A stretch of 64,000 nucleotides of DNA, taken from assembly GCA_049366815.1 (NCBI GenBank), contig JBMNCO010000218.1, forward strand, positions 28,781 through 92,780, given 5' to 3'. The position numbers and the translations under genes are program-made. The notes below the pieces were generated by a model that saw only the letters and a program-made list of their open reading frames with translations, searched no databases and was not told where the DNA came from. This DNA is from CAYNYM01 sp049366815 (GTDB lineage Bacteria; Desulfobacterota; DSM-4660; Desulfatiglandales; HGW-15). Below are positions 1 to 8,268 of the stretch, piece by piece (the stretch's first letter is position 1; each line of letters opens with the position of its first letter).

Positions 1-431
1 CTCAAGAAACAGACTCTTCTTTTCCATCATCACGGCAACCCCCTCTGATTCCCCCCGAATAAAGCAAATAGGGTGCCAGAGAAGGAGGTCCCAAGGCTGA
101 GAGGTCCTGTGAATGCCTTGACAGGGGCTGTAAACGGAAAAAATTCCTGGTAATGCTCTTCTCTTGAAACCCTGGTCAGTCGATTTCCGGGTGTAAGGGG
201 CCCACGGAAATATGTCAAAAAATTGACATTCAGGTTTCATGCAAGGAAGGTTTCCGAGGTCAGGGGGGGATGTCTGTGTATGCTGAAAAATGATAATCTA
301 TTCAAACATTTAATGTCTATGGACTGGGTCCCTTTGGAGCGCAAAGCGAATGGCATGGGATGTGCTTAATGAAGGGGTGTGAGGATGTCTGGATCGCATT
401 CATTTTTCCACAATCACAATGAGGATGCCCT
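1..431. other. Leader region of the flagellar locus
   Basis: No convincing gene lies here. The only open frame of note is a 62-codon minus-strand frame with no recognisable product. The region is comparatively AT-rich around 280-320 and carries a sigma-54-like site at 351-365, listed separately. It probably contains the promoter and activator-binding sites for the first flagellar transcription unit. Confidence 0.4.
351..365 (+). promoter_or_regulatory. Putative sigma-54 promoter upstream of the first gene
   Basis: TGGCAT, five bases, then GTGC. The -24 element and the spacing fit the TGGCAY-N5-TTGC consensus, while the -12 element has one mismatch (GTGC for TTGC). It lies about 65 bases before the ATG at 432. 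Support comes from the stronger sigma-54 sites at 5436, 13285, 17709 and 33145 in the same locus. Confidence 0.5.
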
Positions 432-608
432 ATGAAAAGGCGAGGAAGAGATTTTGGATGGTGGGCGGGAGTCCTTTGCGCCCTCATTTTTTTTATGCCC
501 GGCCTGTCCCATGGTGGTGACCGGAGGTATGAAACACGGGTTCCGAGGGGTGTGTACATTGATCTCACACGACTGATCGACACACAGCCGGTAAACCAGA
601 AGAAATGA
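432..608 (+). CDS. Small exported peptide, translationally coupled to the TPR gene
   Basis: A 58-codon frame with GAGGA about six bases before its ATG. Residues 9-25 are hydrophobic after a basic start (MKRRGRD) and end near LSHGG, so a signal peptide is likely. The mature part of about 30 residues (containing VYIDLTRLID) matches no family I know. Its TGA overlaps the ATG of the following large gene (ATGA at 605-608), which argues for translational coupling. The last codons reappear after the N gap only because the flanking 55 bases are duplicated. It could be a leader peptide and not a functional product. Confidence 0.45.
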   Translation: MKRRGRDFGWWAGVLCALIFFMPGLSHGGDRRYETRVPRGVYIDLTRLIDTQPVNQKK

Positions 609-624
609 AAAAGGCCCCGAACAT
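570..624 (+). repeat. Left copy of a 55-base identical gap flank
   Basis: These 55 bases are identical to 725-779 and end exactly where the Ns begin. Two contigs sharing a 55-mer end were most likely joined with a default 100-N spacer. It is read here as an assembly artefact, not a biological repeat. Confidence 0.9.
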
Positions 625-724
625 NNNNNNNNNNNNNNNNNNNNNNNNNNNNNNNNNNNNNNNNNNNNNNNNNNNNNNNNNNNNNNNNNNNNNNNNNNNN
701 NNNNNNNNNNNNNNNNNNNNNNNN
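625..724. other. Scaffold gap of exactly 100 N
   Basis: Exactly 100 undetermined bases, the usual default spacer length. Both flanks carry the same 55-base string. Collapsing 570-779 to a single copy restores an uninterrupted join between the 58-codon gene and the TPR gene. Confidence 0.95.
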
Positions 725-779
725 CGACTGATCGACACACAGCCGGTAAACCAGAAGAAATGAAAAAGGCCCCGAACAT
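725..779 (+). repeat. Right copy of the 55-base identical gap flank
   Basis: Identical to 570-624 and begins exactly where the Ns end. It contains the ATG of the TPR gene at 760, so that start codon is also present in the left copy at 605. Confidence 0.9.
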
Positions 780-3700
780 CCTGAGGAGCGCCGCCCTCAT
801 CCTGTTGGCCCTTTTTGTCGGCCCAATGTCTTTCCCCGAGGTGGCCACGGCAAACAGGGTCCTCCACTTCAGTCTGAAAACAGAGGAAGAGGCGGCCCGA
901 TTTGCTGTTCAACTCGAGGCCGCTCCCCGTTATGCCCTCAAAGTCCTTGATGGAGGCCGGGTCTCCCTCACCCTCTTGGACACCTCGGACACCCCGCAGC
1001 TCCGTGAGAGACTCAAGGGGAAAGAGGGCCCTGTCACGGTGCAGGAAGAGGGTCAGTCACCGCATCTCTGCTTTCTTCTCCAATTGGAGGCACCGGTCAG
1101 GGAGGTTCGGACCTCATGGTTCAAGGAGGAGAAAATACTGCTGTTGTCCGTGGGTCTCAAAAAGAAACAAGACATCGCGAAGGTCAGCCGAGGAAGGCCC
1201 CCGACATTCAAAGGTCTCCGGTTCGGAGTAGAGGATTCTTATACCCGACTGGTCTCGGATCTGGATGCCGAACCCCGGTGGGAATTTGCCCGCAGGGGTG
1301 AAGATGCTTTGGAGCTCAGGTTTGAGTCTGACAGGGTCCACCTGAAGAAGAGGGCATATACCGGAATCAGGAGAATCAGGAAAATCGCCGTTGCGGAAAA
1401 GGACCGCCAGGTGATTTTGAGACTCAAGGCCGATCGTTCCGTGGATCATTTCAGGGTGTTCTGGCTCAAAATAGGCAACCGACTGGTGATGGATATCATG
1501 GATGAACCCGTGGACCCGCCTGATGAGGACCTCCTGCCCGGAGCAGAGAGCGTGATCCAGGCCCGGGAAAAAGAGAGCGGGCCCGGGGAGGTGAGCCGGG
1601 CGGGTGAGGCAGGAGGGGGACCTGAAATCAAAGAGGGGATACAGGAGGGCGAAAAGGGGGAAGCCCTGCATCCTGAAACGGCGTCAAAGGTGGAGCCGGA
1701 GCTTGCGGAGCCTTCACCTGCGGAAAGCGGTTTTATCGTGCGACAAAGTATCCGGAAGGCTGCGGAGAGGGATCCGAAAAGGGGCGGACACACGGTCAGG
1801 CGGGTCATCCACAAGGTACAGGTCAACATCGAACCCGATGTCGAGGAAGGCCGGCCCGAAGGTCTTTACAACAAGGCATGGGTCCGTCATCTGAGCTCGG
1901 AGGAGGCCTTCCTGATCGGCCGCATCCAGGAGGCCTGGGAAACCCGGCGCTATGAAAAGGGCGCCGAGCTGATGGAGCAGTTCCTGAAGGAATTCCCCGA
2001 TTCTCCTTTAGATGAAACCGTTTGTTTCCTGCTGGGCGATTTCCGTCTGGCCCTTTTGAAGAGGGGGGAGAAGGAGGCCTTTCCCAAGGTCATCGAGAGT
2101 TATGCGCAGGCCGTTTCCCGATACAAAGAGTCGGCGAGGACACCTCAGGCCTATGTTCGAATGGCCCAGGCCAACGCCTATATGGGGAGGGATTATGAGG
2201 CCCTGGGGTATCTCAATACGGTTATCAGCCGGTTCCGTGAGGGGGATCATCTCTCCCCGGCCTACCTTGACCGGGGCAGGGTCCATCTGCGGTTGAATCA
2301 GCCCGACAGGGCCATCGAAGACCTCCAGACGGTGATGTCGCGGTTTCCACAATCACCGGCCGCCGGGGATGCCCGCTATGAAATCGCGAAGTATTTTTTC
2401 AGTGTCGGGGTCTATGACGAGGCCGAGAAGCGCCTGCAGGAGATCGGGGATAAACAGCCGGAATTTTATCTCAAAAATCCTGAATATCTGAGCCTGGTCG
2501 CCCGAACCGCCTTTTATCAAAAGGATTACCGCCGGGCGCGGGAGTTTTTTTTCCTAGCCCTCAATCTGGGGCGACAGCCGGAGACAGGCGATATGCTGCT
2601 TTCCCGCATCGGGGACACCTATCAGCAAGAGGGACAGGACCGGGAGGCGGAAAAATTCTACAGGATGGCCATGGAATACGACCCTGAGGGTGAAGGGGCG
2701 GCGATTGCAGAGCTGCGCCTGGCCAATTATTCATCAGGGGTCACGGCATTCGAGGCCGTCCACAGGGGGCATGCCGACAGTCCCATCGGTGATCTGGCCC
2801 TTTTGAACCTGGCCACAAGATTCTATGAACAGAAGAAATATGCCATGGCCATGGACACCCTGCGAAAGGTGATGGAGAAGCCCAACCATCCCGATCTCTT
2901 TGGAAAGGCGAGGGATCTTTACAGTCGAGTGGTTGAAGAAGAGGTCAAAAAGGTCTATCGGGACCTGGAATATGAAAAGGTCGTCACGTTGCACCGCTCC
3001 TGGAAGCTTCCCGCCGCAAGCAGGCTGGATCCCGAGGTCTGTCTCATGGTGGCGCAGGCGTACCGCCACCTTCATCAACGGCCTGAGGCCATCGGCATTT
3101 TCGAGACCATCAACCCCAATGATCTGTCCCTGCCTTCGCGGGGGGCCTACGTCCTGGACCTGGCGGACACCTATCTCAGGGAGGGAAAAAGAGAAAAGGG
3201 TGAGCATCTGCTGGAGACGGCCGCAAGGGTTGAGATGCGCCATGAGGACCGGCAGAAGATCATGGTCATGCTGGCTGCCCTGAAGAGAGAGAAGGGCGAC
3301 CTGAACAAGGCCTATGAACTCTATGACGCCCTGGTCAGGGCTGAGAAAAAACTGTCTGACATAGAGATCGCCGCGGCCTACCTCGCCATGGGAGAGATAT
3401 CGAACCTCGAAAGGCGATATGAAAAGGCCAGAGAGAACCTGAGCAAAGGCATCGCCCTGGCGGAGAAGGACAAAAAAGGAAGGGAAATCCTCAGGTCGGC
3501 CCTTATGGAGATGGGGAACGCCTATTACAGGGAAGGCGATCATTCCCAGGCCATCAGGGCCTTTCAAAAGGGATTTGACCTTGGATACGGCTACGAAGAA
3601 CCGGATTATTGGGAATTGACCTACCGTTTGGCCATGTCTTTCCAGAAGACAGGCAACAACGGTGCGGCCGAAGGCCTGTTTAACGCCATTTCCGAGGAGG

Positions 3701-3810
3701 GTGACCCTATGCTGCAGCAGAAGGTGCAGATCAGGATGGGAATGATCGAACTCGAAAGACAACTCAATCGATTGCCCATCGGGAGGGGCAACGGCGAGGA
3801 ATCCTTTTAA
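760..3810 (+). CDS. Large exported protein: AMIN-like domains plus TPR superhelix
   Basis: 1016 residues. Residues 1-32 look like a signal peptide ending ATA-N. Residues ~33-120 and ~145-250 are two beta-rich stretches resembling AMIN domains (second one with SYTRLVSDL and RLVMDI). Residues ~260-350 form a Glu/Pro/Gly-rich linker. From ~385 to the C-terminus there are successive tetratricopeptide-type repeats with the usual G-Y/F-A-P spacing. AMIN domains usually bind periplasmic or cell-wall targets, and TPRs bind proteins. At the head of the flagellar locus it is a candidate periplasmic scaffold for the motor. A beta domain followed by a TPR superhelix is also the layout of PflA, the stator scaffold of Campylobacter, but homology is not shown. 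The start follows AGAAG and overlaps the upstream stop. Pilus or cell-wall assembly is an alternative role. Confidence 0.7.
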   Translation: MKKAPNILRSAALILLALFVGPMSFPEVATANRVLHFSLKTEEEAARFAVQLEAAPRYALKVLDGGRVSLTLLDTSDTPQLRERLKGKEGPVTVQEEGQSPHLCFLLQLEAPVREVRTSWFKEEKILLLSVGLKKKQDIAKVSRGRPPTFKGLRFGVEDSYTRLVSDLDAEPRWEFARRGEDALELRFESDRVHLKKRAYTGIRRIRKIAVAEKDRQVILRLKADRSVDHFRVFWLKIGNRLVMDIMDEPVDPPDEDLLPGAESVIQAREKESGPGEVSRAGEAGGGPEIKEGIQEGEKGEALHPETASKVEPELAEPSPAESGFIVRQSIRKAAERDPKRGGHTVRRVIHKVQVNIEPDVEEGRPEGLYNKAWVRHLSSEEAFLIGRIQEAWETRRYEKGAELMEQFLKEFPDSPLDETVCFLLGDFRLALLKRGEKEAFPKVIESYAQAVSRYKESARTPQAYVRMAQANAYMGRDYEALGYLNTVISRFREGDHLSPAYLDRGRVHLRLNQPDRAIEDLQTVMSRFPQSPAAGDARYEIAKYFFSVGVYDEAEKRLQEIGDKQPEFYLKNPEYLSLVARTAFYQKDYRRAREFFFLALNLGRQPETGDMLLSRIGDTYQQEGQDREAEKFYRMAMEYDPEGEGAAIAELRLANYSSGVTAFEAVHRGHADSPIGDLALLNLATRFYEQKKYAMAMDTLRKVMEKPNHPDLFGKARDLYSRVVEEEVKKVYRDLEYEKVVTLHRSWKLPAASRLDPEVCLMVAQAYRHLHQRPEAIGIFETINPNDLSLPSRGAYVLDLADTYLREGKREKGEHLLETAARVEMRHEDRQKIMVMLAALKREKGDLNKAYELYDALVRAEKKLSDIEIAAAYLAMGEISNLERRYEKARENLSKGIALAEKDKKGREILRSALMEMGNAYYREGDHSQAIRAFQKGFDLGYGYEEPDYWELTYRLAMSFQKTGNNGAAEGLFNAISEEGDPMLQQKVQIRMGMIELERQLNRLPIGRGNGEESF

Positions 3811-3829
3811 TCACGCAACAGGTGTTCAT

Positions 3830-3860
3830 CCGGAGATGACCCTTTCGGGATGATCTCCGG
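3830..3860 (+). promoter_or_regulatory. Strong hairpin between the TPR gene and the sigma-54 activator
   Basis: CCGGAGAT and ATCTCCGG pair as an 8-bp outer stem, with an inner CCC/GGG stem and a TTTC loop. No T-run follows, so this is not a classic intrinsic terminator. It could modulate readthrough, stabilise the upstream mRNA 3' end, or act as an operator for the next gene. Confidence 0.5.
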
Positions 3861-3886
3861 AGTATGACCTTTGAAGGGTAGGCAGC

Positions 3887-5281
3887 ATGTCGAACAACAA
3901 CCGTCAAAACATCCTGTGGACGGCCACGGACATCCCATTGCCGAAGGAACTGTGGGATCGTTTAGAGGGGCTTGGATACAAAGTCCTGGTCGCTGAACAC
4001 AGCGACAATCCTCTGGAGAGGATAGAAAAGGCCGCGCCGAAACTCTGGATTGCACAAATGAACGGGAGAGCGGACCGGGAGTTGGCCGCAATCGCGGATA
4101 TCCGGTCCAGGTGTCCGGACCTGCCTATCCTCCTCATGACCCGCAGGCCGGACATCGATGAGGCGGTCAAGGCCATCAAGATGGGCGTCCATGACTATGT
4201 GCCCGGAGGGGCCTCTGTGGAAAGGGTATGGGCCACGATCGAAGGTGCCCTCACGCGTACCGGGGCGGCGGTGAGGCCGCAGCGGCATGACGGGGATCAT
4301 GGAGATGCGGCTTCACAGACACCCATTGCCGTCGATCCGGGGATGAAAGGGATCCTGGCCCTGGCAAAGAAAATCGCCCGGAGCCGGACAACCGTCCTGA
4401 TCCAGGGGGAAAGCGGCACAGGCAAAGAGGTCATCGCCCGGTTTATTCACAGACAGAGCGATCACCGTGATGGGCCTTTTGTGGCCGTCAATTGCGCGGC
4501 GCTTCCGGAGACCCTGCTCGAGAGCGAACTCTTTGGTCACGAAAAGGGGGCCTTCACAGGGGCCGTCTCCCGGAAAAAGGGGAAGTTTGAGCTGGCCCAC
4601 GGCGGCACCTTGTTGCTGGACGAGATCAGTGAAACCGAGGTCTCCATTCAGGCGAAGCTTCTCAGGGTCCTGCAGGAGCGTGAGATAGACCGGGTCGGCG
4701 GTCAGTCCGCCGTACCGGTCGATACCCGTGTGATCGCCACAACCAACAGGGATCTGGAGGCCGAGACAAAAGCAGGAAATTTTCGTCTCGACCTCTTCTA
4801 CCGTCTCAACGTGGTCCCGTTTCGTCTGCCGCCTTTGAGGGAAAGGGTCGATGACATTGTCCCCCTTGCCGGCCATTTTCTCACCATACACTGTTCCATC
4901 AACAGGATACCCGTAAAAAAGATGGCCCCCGAGGTGGAGGCCGCTTTGAGACAGAGGCCATGGCCGGGAAACGTCAGGGAATTGGAGAACCTCATGGAAC
5001 GGGCCTCACTTCTGGTCGATTCGGACCTCATCACATCCCGTGACCTGGACATGATTGATGGGCCTGGGGACGGCCACAAGGCCGGGGTGATGTCAAGCCA
5101 TGAGATACTCCCCCTCAAAGACATGGAAAAAAAGATGATATTCCGTGCCCTCGATGACCACAGGGGAAACAGGACCCACGCCGCCAGGGTCCTGGGCATA
5201 AGCGTCAGAACGCTGAGAAACAAACTCCATGAATATCTGGACGAGACAGAGGCTGAGGAGCTTATAGCCACCGAAGCGTAA
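3887..5281 (+). CDS. Sigma-54-dependent flagellar activator with degenerate receiver (FleQ/FlrA-like)
   Basis: 464 residues. Residues 1-125 have a receiver fold, but the paired acidic residues, the phosphoacceptor Asp (region reads PKLWIAQMNG) and the KP lysine (DYVPGG) are missing, so phosphorylation is unlikely. The AAA+ domain (~150-385) has Walker A GESGTGKE, an intact GAFTGA sigma-54 contact loop, Walker B TLLLDE and an R-finger region. The C-terminus carries a Fis-type helix-turn-helix (RTHAARVLGISVRTLR). This is the architecture of the flagellar master activators FleQ and FlrA. I do not see the FleQ LFRS c-di-GMP motif. It sits just before the sigma-54 promoter of flgB and probably activates sigma-54 flagellar operons in this window. 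Confidence 0.85.
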   Translation: MSNNNRQNILWTATDIPLPKELWDRLEGLGYKVLVAEHSDNPLERIEKAAPKLWIAQMNGRADRELAAIADIRSRCPDLPILLMTRRPDIDEAVKAIKMGVHDYVPGGASVERVWATIEGALTRTGAAVRPQRHDGDHGDAASQTPIAVDPGMKGILALAKKIARSRTTVLIQGESGTGKEVIARFIHRQSDHRDGPFVAVNCAALPETLLESELFGHEKGAFTGAVSRKKGKFELAHGGTLLLDEISETEVSIQAKLLRVLQEREIDRVGGQSAVPVDTRVIATTNRDLEAETKAGNFRLDLFYRLNVVPFRLPPLRERVDDIVPLAGHFLTIHCSINRIPVKKMAPEVEAALRQRPWPGNVRELENLMERASLLVDSDLITSRDLDMIDGPGDGHKAGVMSSHEILPLKDMEKKMIFRALDDHRGNRTHAARVLGISVRTLRNKLHEYLDETEAEELIATEA

Positions 5282-5435
5282 TCCTTGAGAGGGCCGAAGG
5301 CCGACGGCTGATCCGTCAAAAAACCGACAGGAGGAGAGGATCCTTCCATAGCCATGCCTCCAGGCCTTTGGTCAGGGGCCGTCGGATCAGGGATAACCGT
5401 CGGTATTTGTGGGAGATGGCTGCAACCGCATAAAA

Positions 5436-5450
5436 TGGTCCCCCTTTTGC
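5436..5450 (+). promoter_or_regulatory. Sigma-54 promoter of the flgB operon
   Basis: TGGTCC, five bases, TTGC. The -24 GG and -12 GC have the required spacing, and the -12 box is exact. The expected transcript start is near 5462, leaving a leader of about 34 bases before the flgB ATG at 5496. Confidence 0.7.
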
Positions 5451-5495
5451 AAAGAATTAAGACTGAACCCATTCAAGGGAGGAGAGGGAAAAGAA

Positions 5496-5921
5496 ATGGA
5501 CAAAACGGCTGTTCATCGTTTGGCGGGCAAAACCGTGGAACTCCTGTCCCAAGCCCTGAATTTCCGGAGCGCCAATCATCATGTGATATCCGGGAATATC
5601 GCGAACATAGACACGCCCGGGTACAAACCCCGGGAACTTTCCTTTGACAAAGAGCTGGAGCGGGCGGTTGGGAAAAATGACATTTCCCTGAACAGGACGA
5701 ATGTGAAACATTTTTCCTATTACACGGGCCGTTTCGACCAGGGGAGTCCCCAATTTGAGATGCGCCCCATGGAGCGGCCCCTGACCGGATCCTCGCGATT
5801 GAACATTGAACGGGAAATGGCCAGGATGTCCCAGAACAATCTTCTGTATGAGGCCTCCGCCGGTCTTCTCTCGAAAAAGTTTGAGGCCCTGAAGACGGCC
5901 ATTGAATCAGGAAGGAGTTAG
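5496..5921 (+). CDS. flgB: Flagellar basal-body rod protein FlgB
   Basis: 141 residues, normal for FlgB, a proximal rod subunit exported by the flagellar secretion system. The conserved rod-family N-terminal motif is present (ISGNIANIDTPGYKP, residues ~31-45), as is the helical C-terminus typical of axial proteins. The frame is open further upstream to 5409, but the ATG at 5496 is preferred because GGGAGGAGAGGG lies just upstream and MDKTAVHRLAG aligns with FlgB starts. It is the first gene after the sigma-54 promoter at 5436 and is followed four bases later by flgC. Confidence 0.95.
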   Translation: MDKTAVHRLAGKTVELLSQALNFRSANHHVISGNIANIDTPGYKPRELSFDKELERAVGKNDISLNRTNVKHFSYYTGRFDQGSPQFEMRPMERPLTGSSRLNIEREMARMSQNNLLYEASAGLLSKKFEALKTAIESGRS

Positions 5922-5925
5922 GGTG

Positions 5926-6363
5926 ATGGATCTCATAAAGACCATAGACACGGCAGCCGGAGGTATGGTTGCGCAAAGGACGAGGCTCAACGTCATATCC
6001 ATGAACCTGGCTAACGCCAATACCACCAAGACCCAGGAGGGCACACCCTACAGGAGGCAAACGGTCATTTTCAGGACCGTTCCCGTCTCGGACTCTTTCA
6101 GGGATCGGCTGGAAAACGTCCTTGACAGAAAGATACAGGGCGTCGAGGTGAAGGGGATCGTGCCCGTTGCCGGGGAATTCAAACAGATTTTCGATCCCTC
6201 TCATCCGGATGCGGATGACAAGGGCTATGTGTATCTGCCCAATGTGAACCTCGTCGAAGAGACGGTCAACATGCTGAATGCCAATAGGGCCTATGAGGCC
6301 AATGCGGCGGTCATCAAGACGGCCAAGGAAATGGCTCTCAAGGCCCTTGAGATCGGCAGATAG
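5926..6363 (+). CDS. flgC: Flagellar basal-body rod protein FlgC
   Basis: 145 residues, the usual FlgC length. The N-terminus has the axial-protein pattern (RLNVISMNLANANTTKT) and the C-terminus has the rod motif VNLVEETVNMLNANRAYE followed by the terminal helix. An upstream in-frame start at 5902 lies inside flgB. ATG 5926 is chosen because GGAAGGAGT precedes it and MDLIKTID matches FlgC N-termini. FlgC polymerises with FlgB, FlgF and FliE to form the proximal rod. Confidence 0.95.
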   Translation: MDLIKTIDTAAGGMVAQRTRLNVISMNLANANTTKTQEGTPYRRQTVIFRTVPVSDSFRDRLENVLDRKIQGVEVKGIVPVAGEFKQIFDPSHPDADDKGYVYLPNVNLVEETVNMLNANRAYEANAAVIKTAKEMALKALEIGR

Positions 6364-6377
6364 GGGAAGGTCTGAAA

Positions 6378-6671
6378 ATGGAACCCATCAGGGGCGTTGA
6401 CGGAAACACCATGGGACTGCCGGGCGTCACAAAGGGCCGGAACACGCAGGGGGGAAACTTCACAGATGTCTTGAAAAACCTCACCCGACAAGTGGATGCC
6501 CAGCTCAAGGAGTCTGACCGGATGACTCAGGAATTTGCGGTGGGAAAGCGTGCCGATCTCCACGAAATCATGATCGCATCAGAAAAGGCGAACATCTCTT
6601 TCCGCCTCCTGCTGCAAATCAGAAACAAACTGCTGGAGGCATACCAGGAAATCACCAGGATGCAGTTTTAA
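6378..6671 (+). CDS. fliE: Flagellar hook-basal body protein FliE
   Basis: 97 residues, as expected for FliE, the adaptor between the MS ring/export gate and the rod. The diagnostic C-terminal half is intact: DLHEIMIASEKANISF, then LLLQIRNKLLEAYQEI. It lies between flgC and fliF, the canonical order flgB-flgC-fliE-fliF, and is separated from each by about ten bases. Confidence 0.95.
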   Translation: MEPIRGVDGNTMGLPGVTKGRNTQGGNFTDVLKNLTRQVDAQLKESDRMTQEFAVGKRADLHEIMIASEKANISFRLLLQIRNKLLEAYQEITRMQF

Positions 6672-6680
6672 GGATTCAAA

Positions 6681-8267
6681 ATGGCAGACAGCGAGAAGAG
6701 CTTCATTCAACAATTTGTCCATGTCGTCAGGGCGATACCACCAGGAAAAATGGTCGTCTTCGGCATCACCCTCGCTATGGTGCTGGGTTCTTTCATCGCC
6801 CTGTTGATCTGGGCCAACAGACCCGATCTACAGGTTCTCTTTACAAAACTTGACGCGACGGATGCCGCCCGCATCACGGAAAGACTCCAGGAGAGAAAGA
6901 TTCCCTTTCAGCTCAAGGAAGGAGGAAGCGCTATCCTTGTTCCCGATGATATGGTTTACCAATTGCGGTTGGACCTTGCGGGCGAAGGGATTCCCCAAGG
7001 TCAAAACGTGGGATTCGAGATCTTTCAGGATACATCATTCGGCATGACTGAATTTGAACAGAAAATGAAATACCAGCGGGCCATCCAGGGTGAATTGGCC
7101 CGGACCATTATCCAATTTGATGCCGTATCCGAGGCGAGAGTCCATATCGTGGCGTCCGGAGACTCCCTGTTTGCTGAACCTGAACGGCCTGCGACGGCGT
7201 CCGTCGTGCTTAGACTGCAGCCCGGAAGAAGCCTGAATCATCAGCAGTTGCAGGGCATCATCAACCTTGTGGCAAGGGCCGTAAAAGGACTCAAACCTGA
7301 GAACGTAACCCTCGTGGATATGACGGGCGGGCTGCTCTCGGGTGGCAACGATGCAGACGGCACGGAATCCCTGAGCAGGGCCCAGTTTGCCCATCGGCAG
7401 AAACTGGAAAGGTCGATGGAGAACAGGATACGCACCATGCTGGAATCCATTGTGGGAATGAACCGGGTGGTGGCCAGGGTTTCAGCGGACGTCGACTTCG
7501 AGCAGGTGAATATTCTGGAGGAGAGTTACGATCCGGACAGCAGTGTGATTCGCAGTGAACAAAGGCAGAAGGAGAGCACAACGGCATCGGATTACAGTGC
7601 ATCAGGATCTCCCGACCTCCAATTCCAGGCCACCAGGGACCAGGGTGGAGGAGCCGGTTCTTCCGATACATTCAAGAAAGAAAACGCTGTCATAAACTAT
7701 GAAATCAACAAGATCAACAAGCAGATCACGAACTCGATCGGCGATATCAAGCGTCTCTCTGTGGCCGTGATCATCGACGGGCCCTATGTGACCGAAAAGG
7801 GACCTGACGGAAATTCCCTCCAGAAGTTTGCACCCAGGGATCGCAGGGAAATGAAGACCTTTGAAGACATTGTGAAGAAGGCGATCGGATTCAGCGAGGC
7901 CAGGGGGGACCAGGTGAGTGTTTCGAACATATCCTTCGCCTTTCAGCCGGAAGAGGCCGCCTTGCAGGATCGGGGTATTCCATGGATGGATTATGGCAGG
8001 AAAGCGACGCGCCCCCTCTTCAATGTCCTTCTGGTCGTGCTTTTCTTCCTGTTCGCAGTGAGGCCCTTTAAGAAATGGCTGAACAAGGCCGGCGACACGT
8101 TTTTTGTCAGTGCCCTTGCCCAGGGCGACCATGTCCCTCAACTCCCGGAAGAGGCAGGATCGGGCTCGAATAAATCACACGAAAACAGACAGCGTCTGGA
8201 TGCGGCCGGCAGCAACCCCGATGCGGCGGCCCAGGTTATCAAAGGTTGGTTGAGCGAGGGACGGTGA
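6681..8267 (+). CDS. fliF: Flagellar MS-ring protein FliF
   Basis: 528 residues, close to the usual 530-560. A membrane segment at ~25-48 (VVFGITLAMVLGSFIALLIW) is followed by ring-building motifs with the family segment QGELARTI and periplasmic sequence (ARVHIV). A second membrane segment (LFNVLLVVLFFLFAVRPF) is at ~445-465, and a cytoplasmic tail binds FliG. The C-terminal sequence AAQVIKGWLSE is the conserved FliG-binding tail. FliF forms the MS ring that houses the export gate. The stop is directly followed by the TTG of fliG. Confidence 0.95.
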   Translation: MADSEKSFIQQFVHVVRAIPPGKMVVFGITLAMVLGSFIALLIWANRPDLQVLFTKLDATDAARITERLQERKIPFQLKEGGSAILVPDDMVYQLRLDLAGEGIPQGQNVGFEIFQDTSFGMTEFEQKMKYQRAIQGELARTIIQFDAVSEARVHIVASGDSLFAEPERPATASVVLRLQPGRSLNHQQLQGIINLVARAVKGLKPENVTLVDMTGGLLSGGNDADGTESLSRAQFAHRQKLERSMENRIRTMLESIVGMNRVVARVSADVDFEQVNILEESYDPDSSVIRSEQRQKESTTASDYSASGSPDLQFQATRDQGGGAGSSDTFKKENAVINYEINKINKQITNSIGDIKRLSVAVIIDGPYVTEKGPDGNSLQKFAPRDRREMKTFEDIVKKAIGFSEARGDQVSVSNISFAFQPEEAALQDRGIPWMDYGRKATRPLFNVLLVVLFFLFAVRPFKKWLNKAGDTFFVSALAQGDHVPQLPEEAGSGSNKSHENRQRLDAAGSNPDAAAQVIKGWLSEGR

Positions 8268-8268
8268 G

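Noticed and set aside
414..912. Minus-strand open frames running across the N gap
   Set aside because: They exist only because Ns were translated as unknown residues across the artefactual gap, and they run opposite to a well supported gene.
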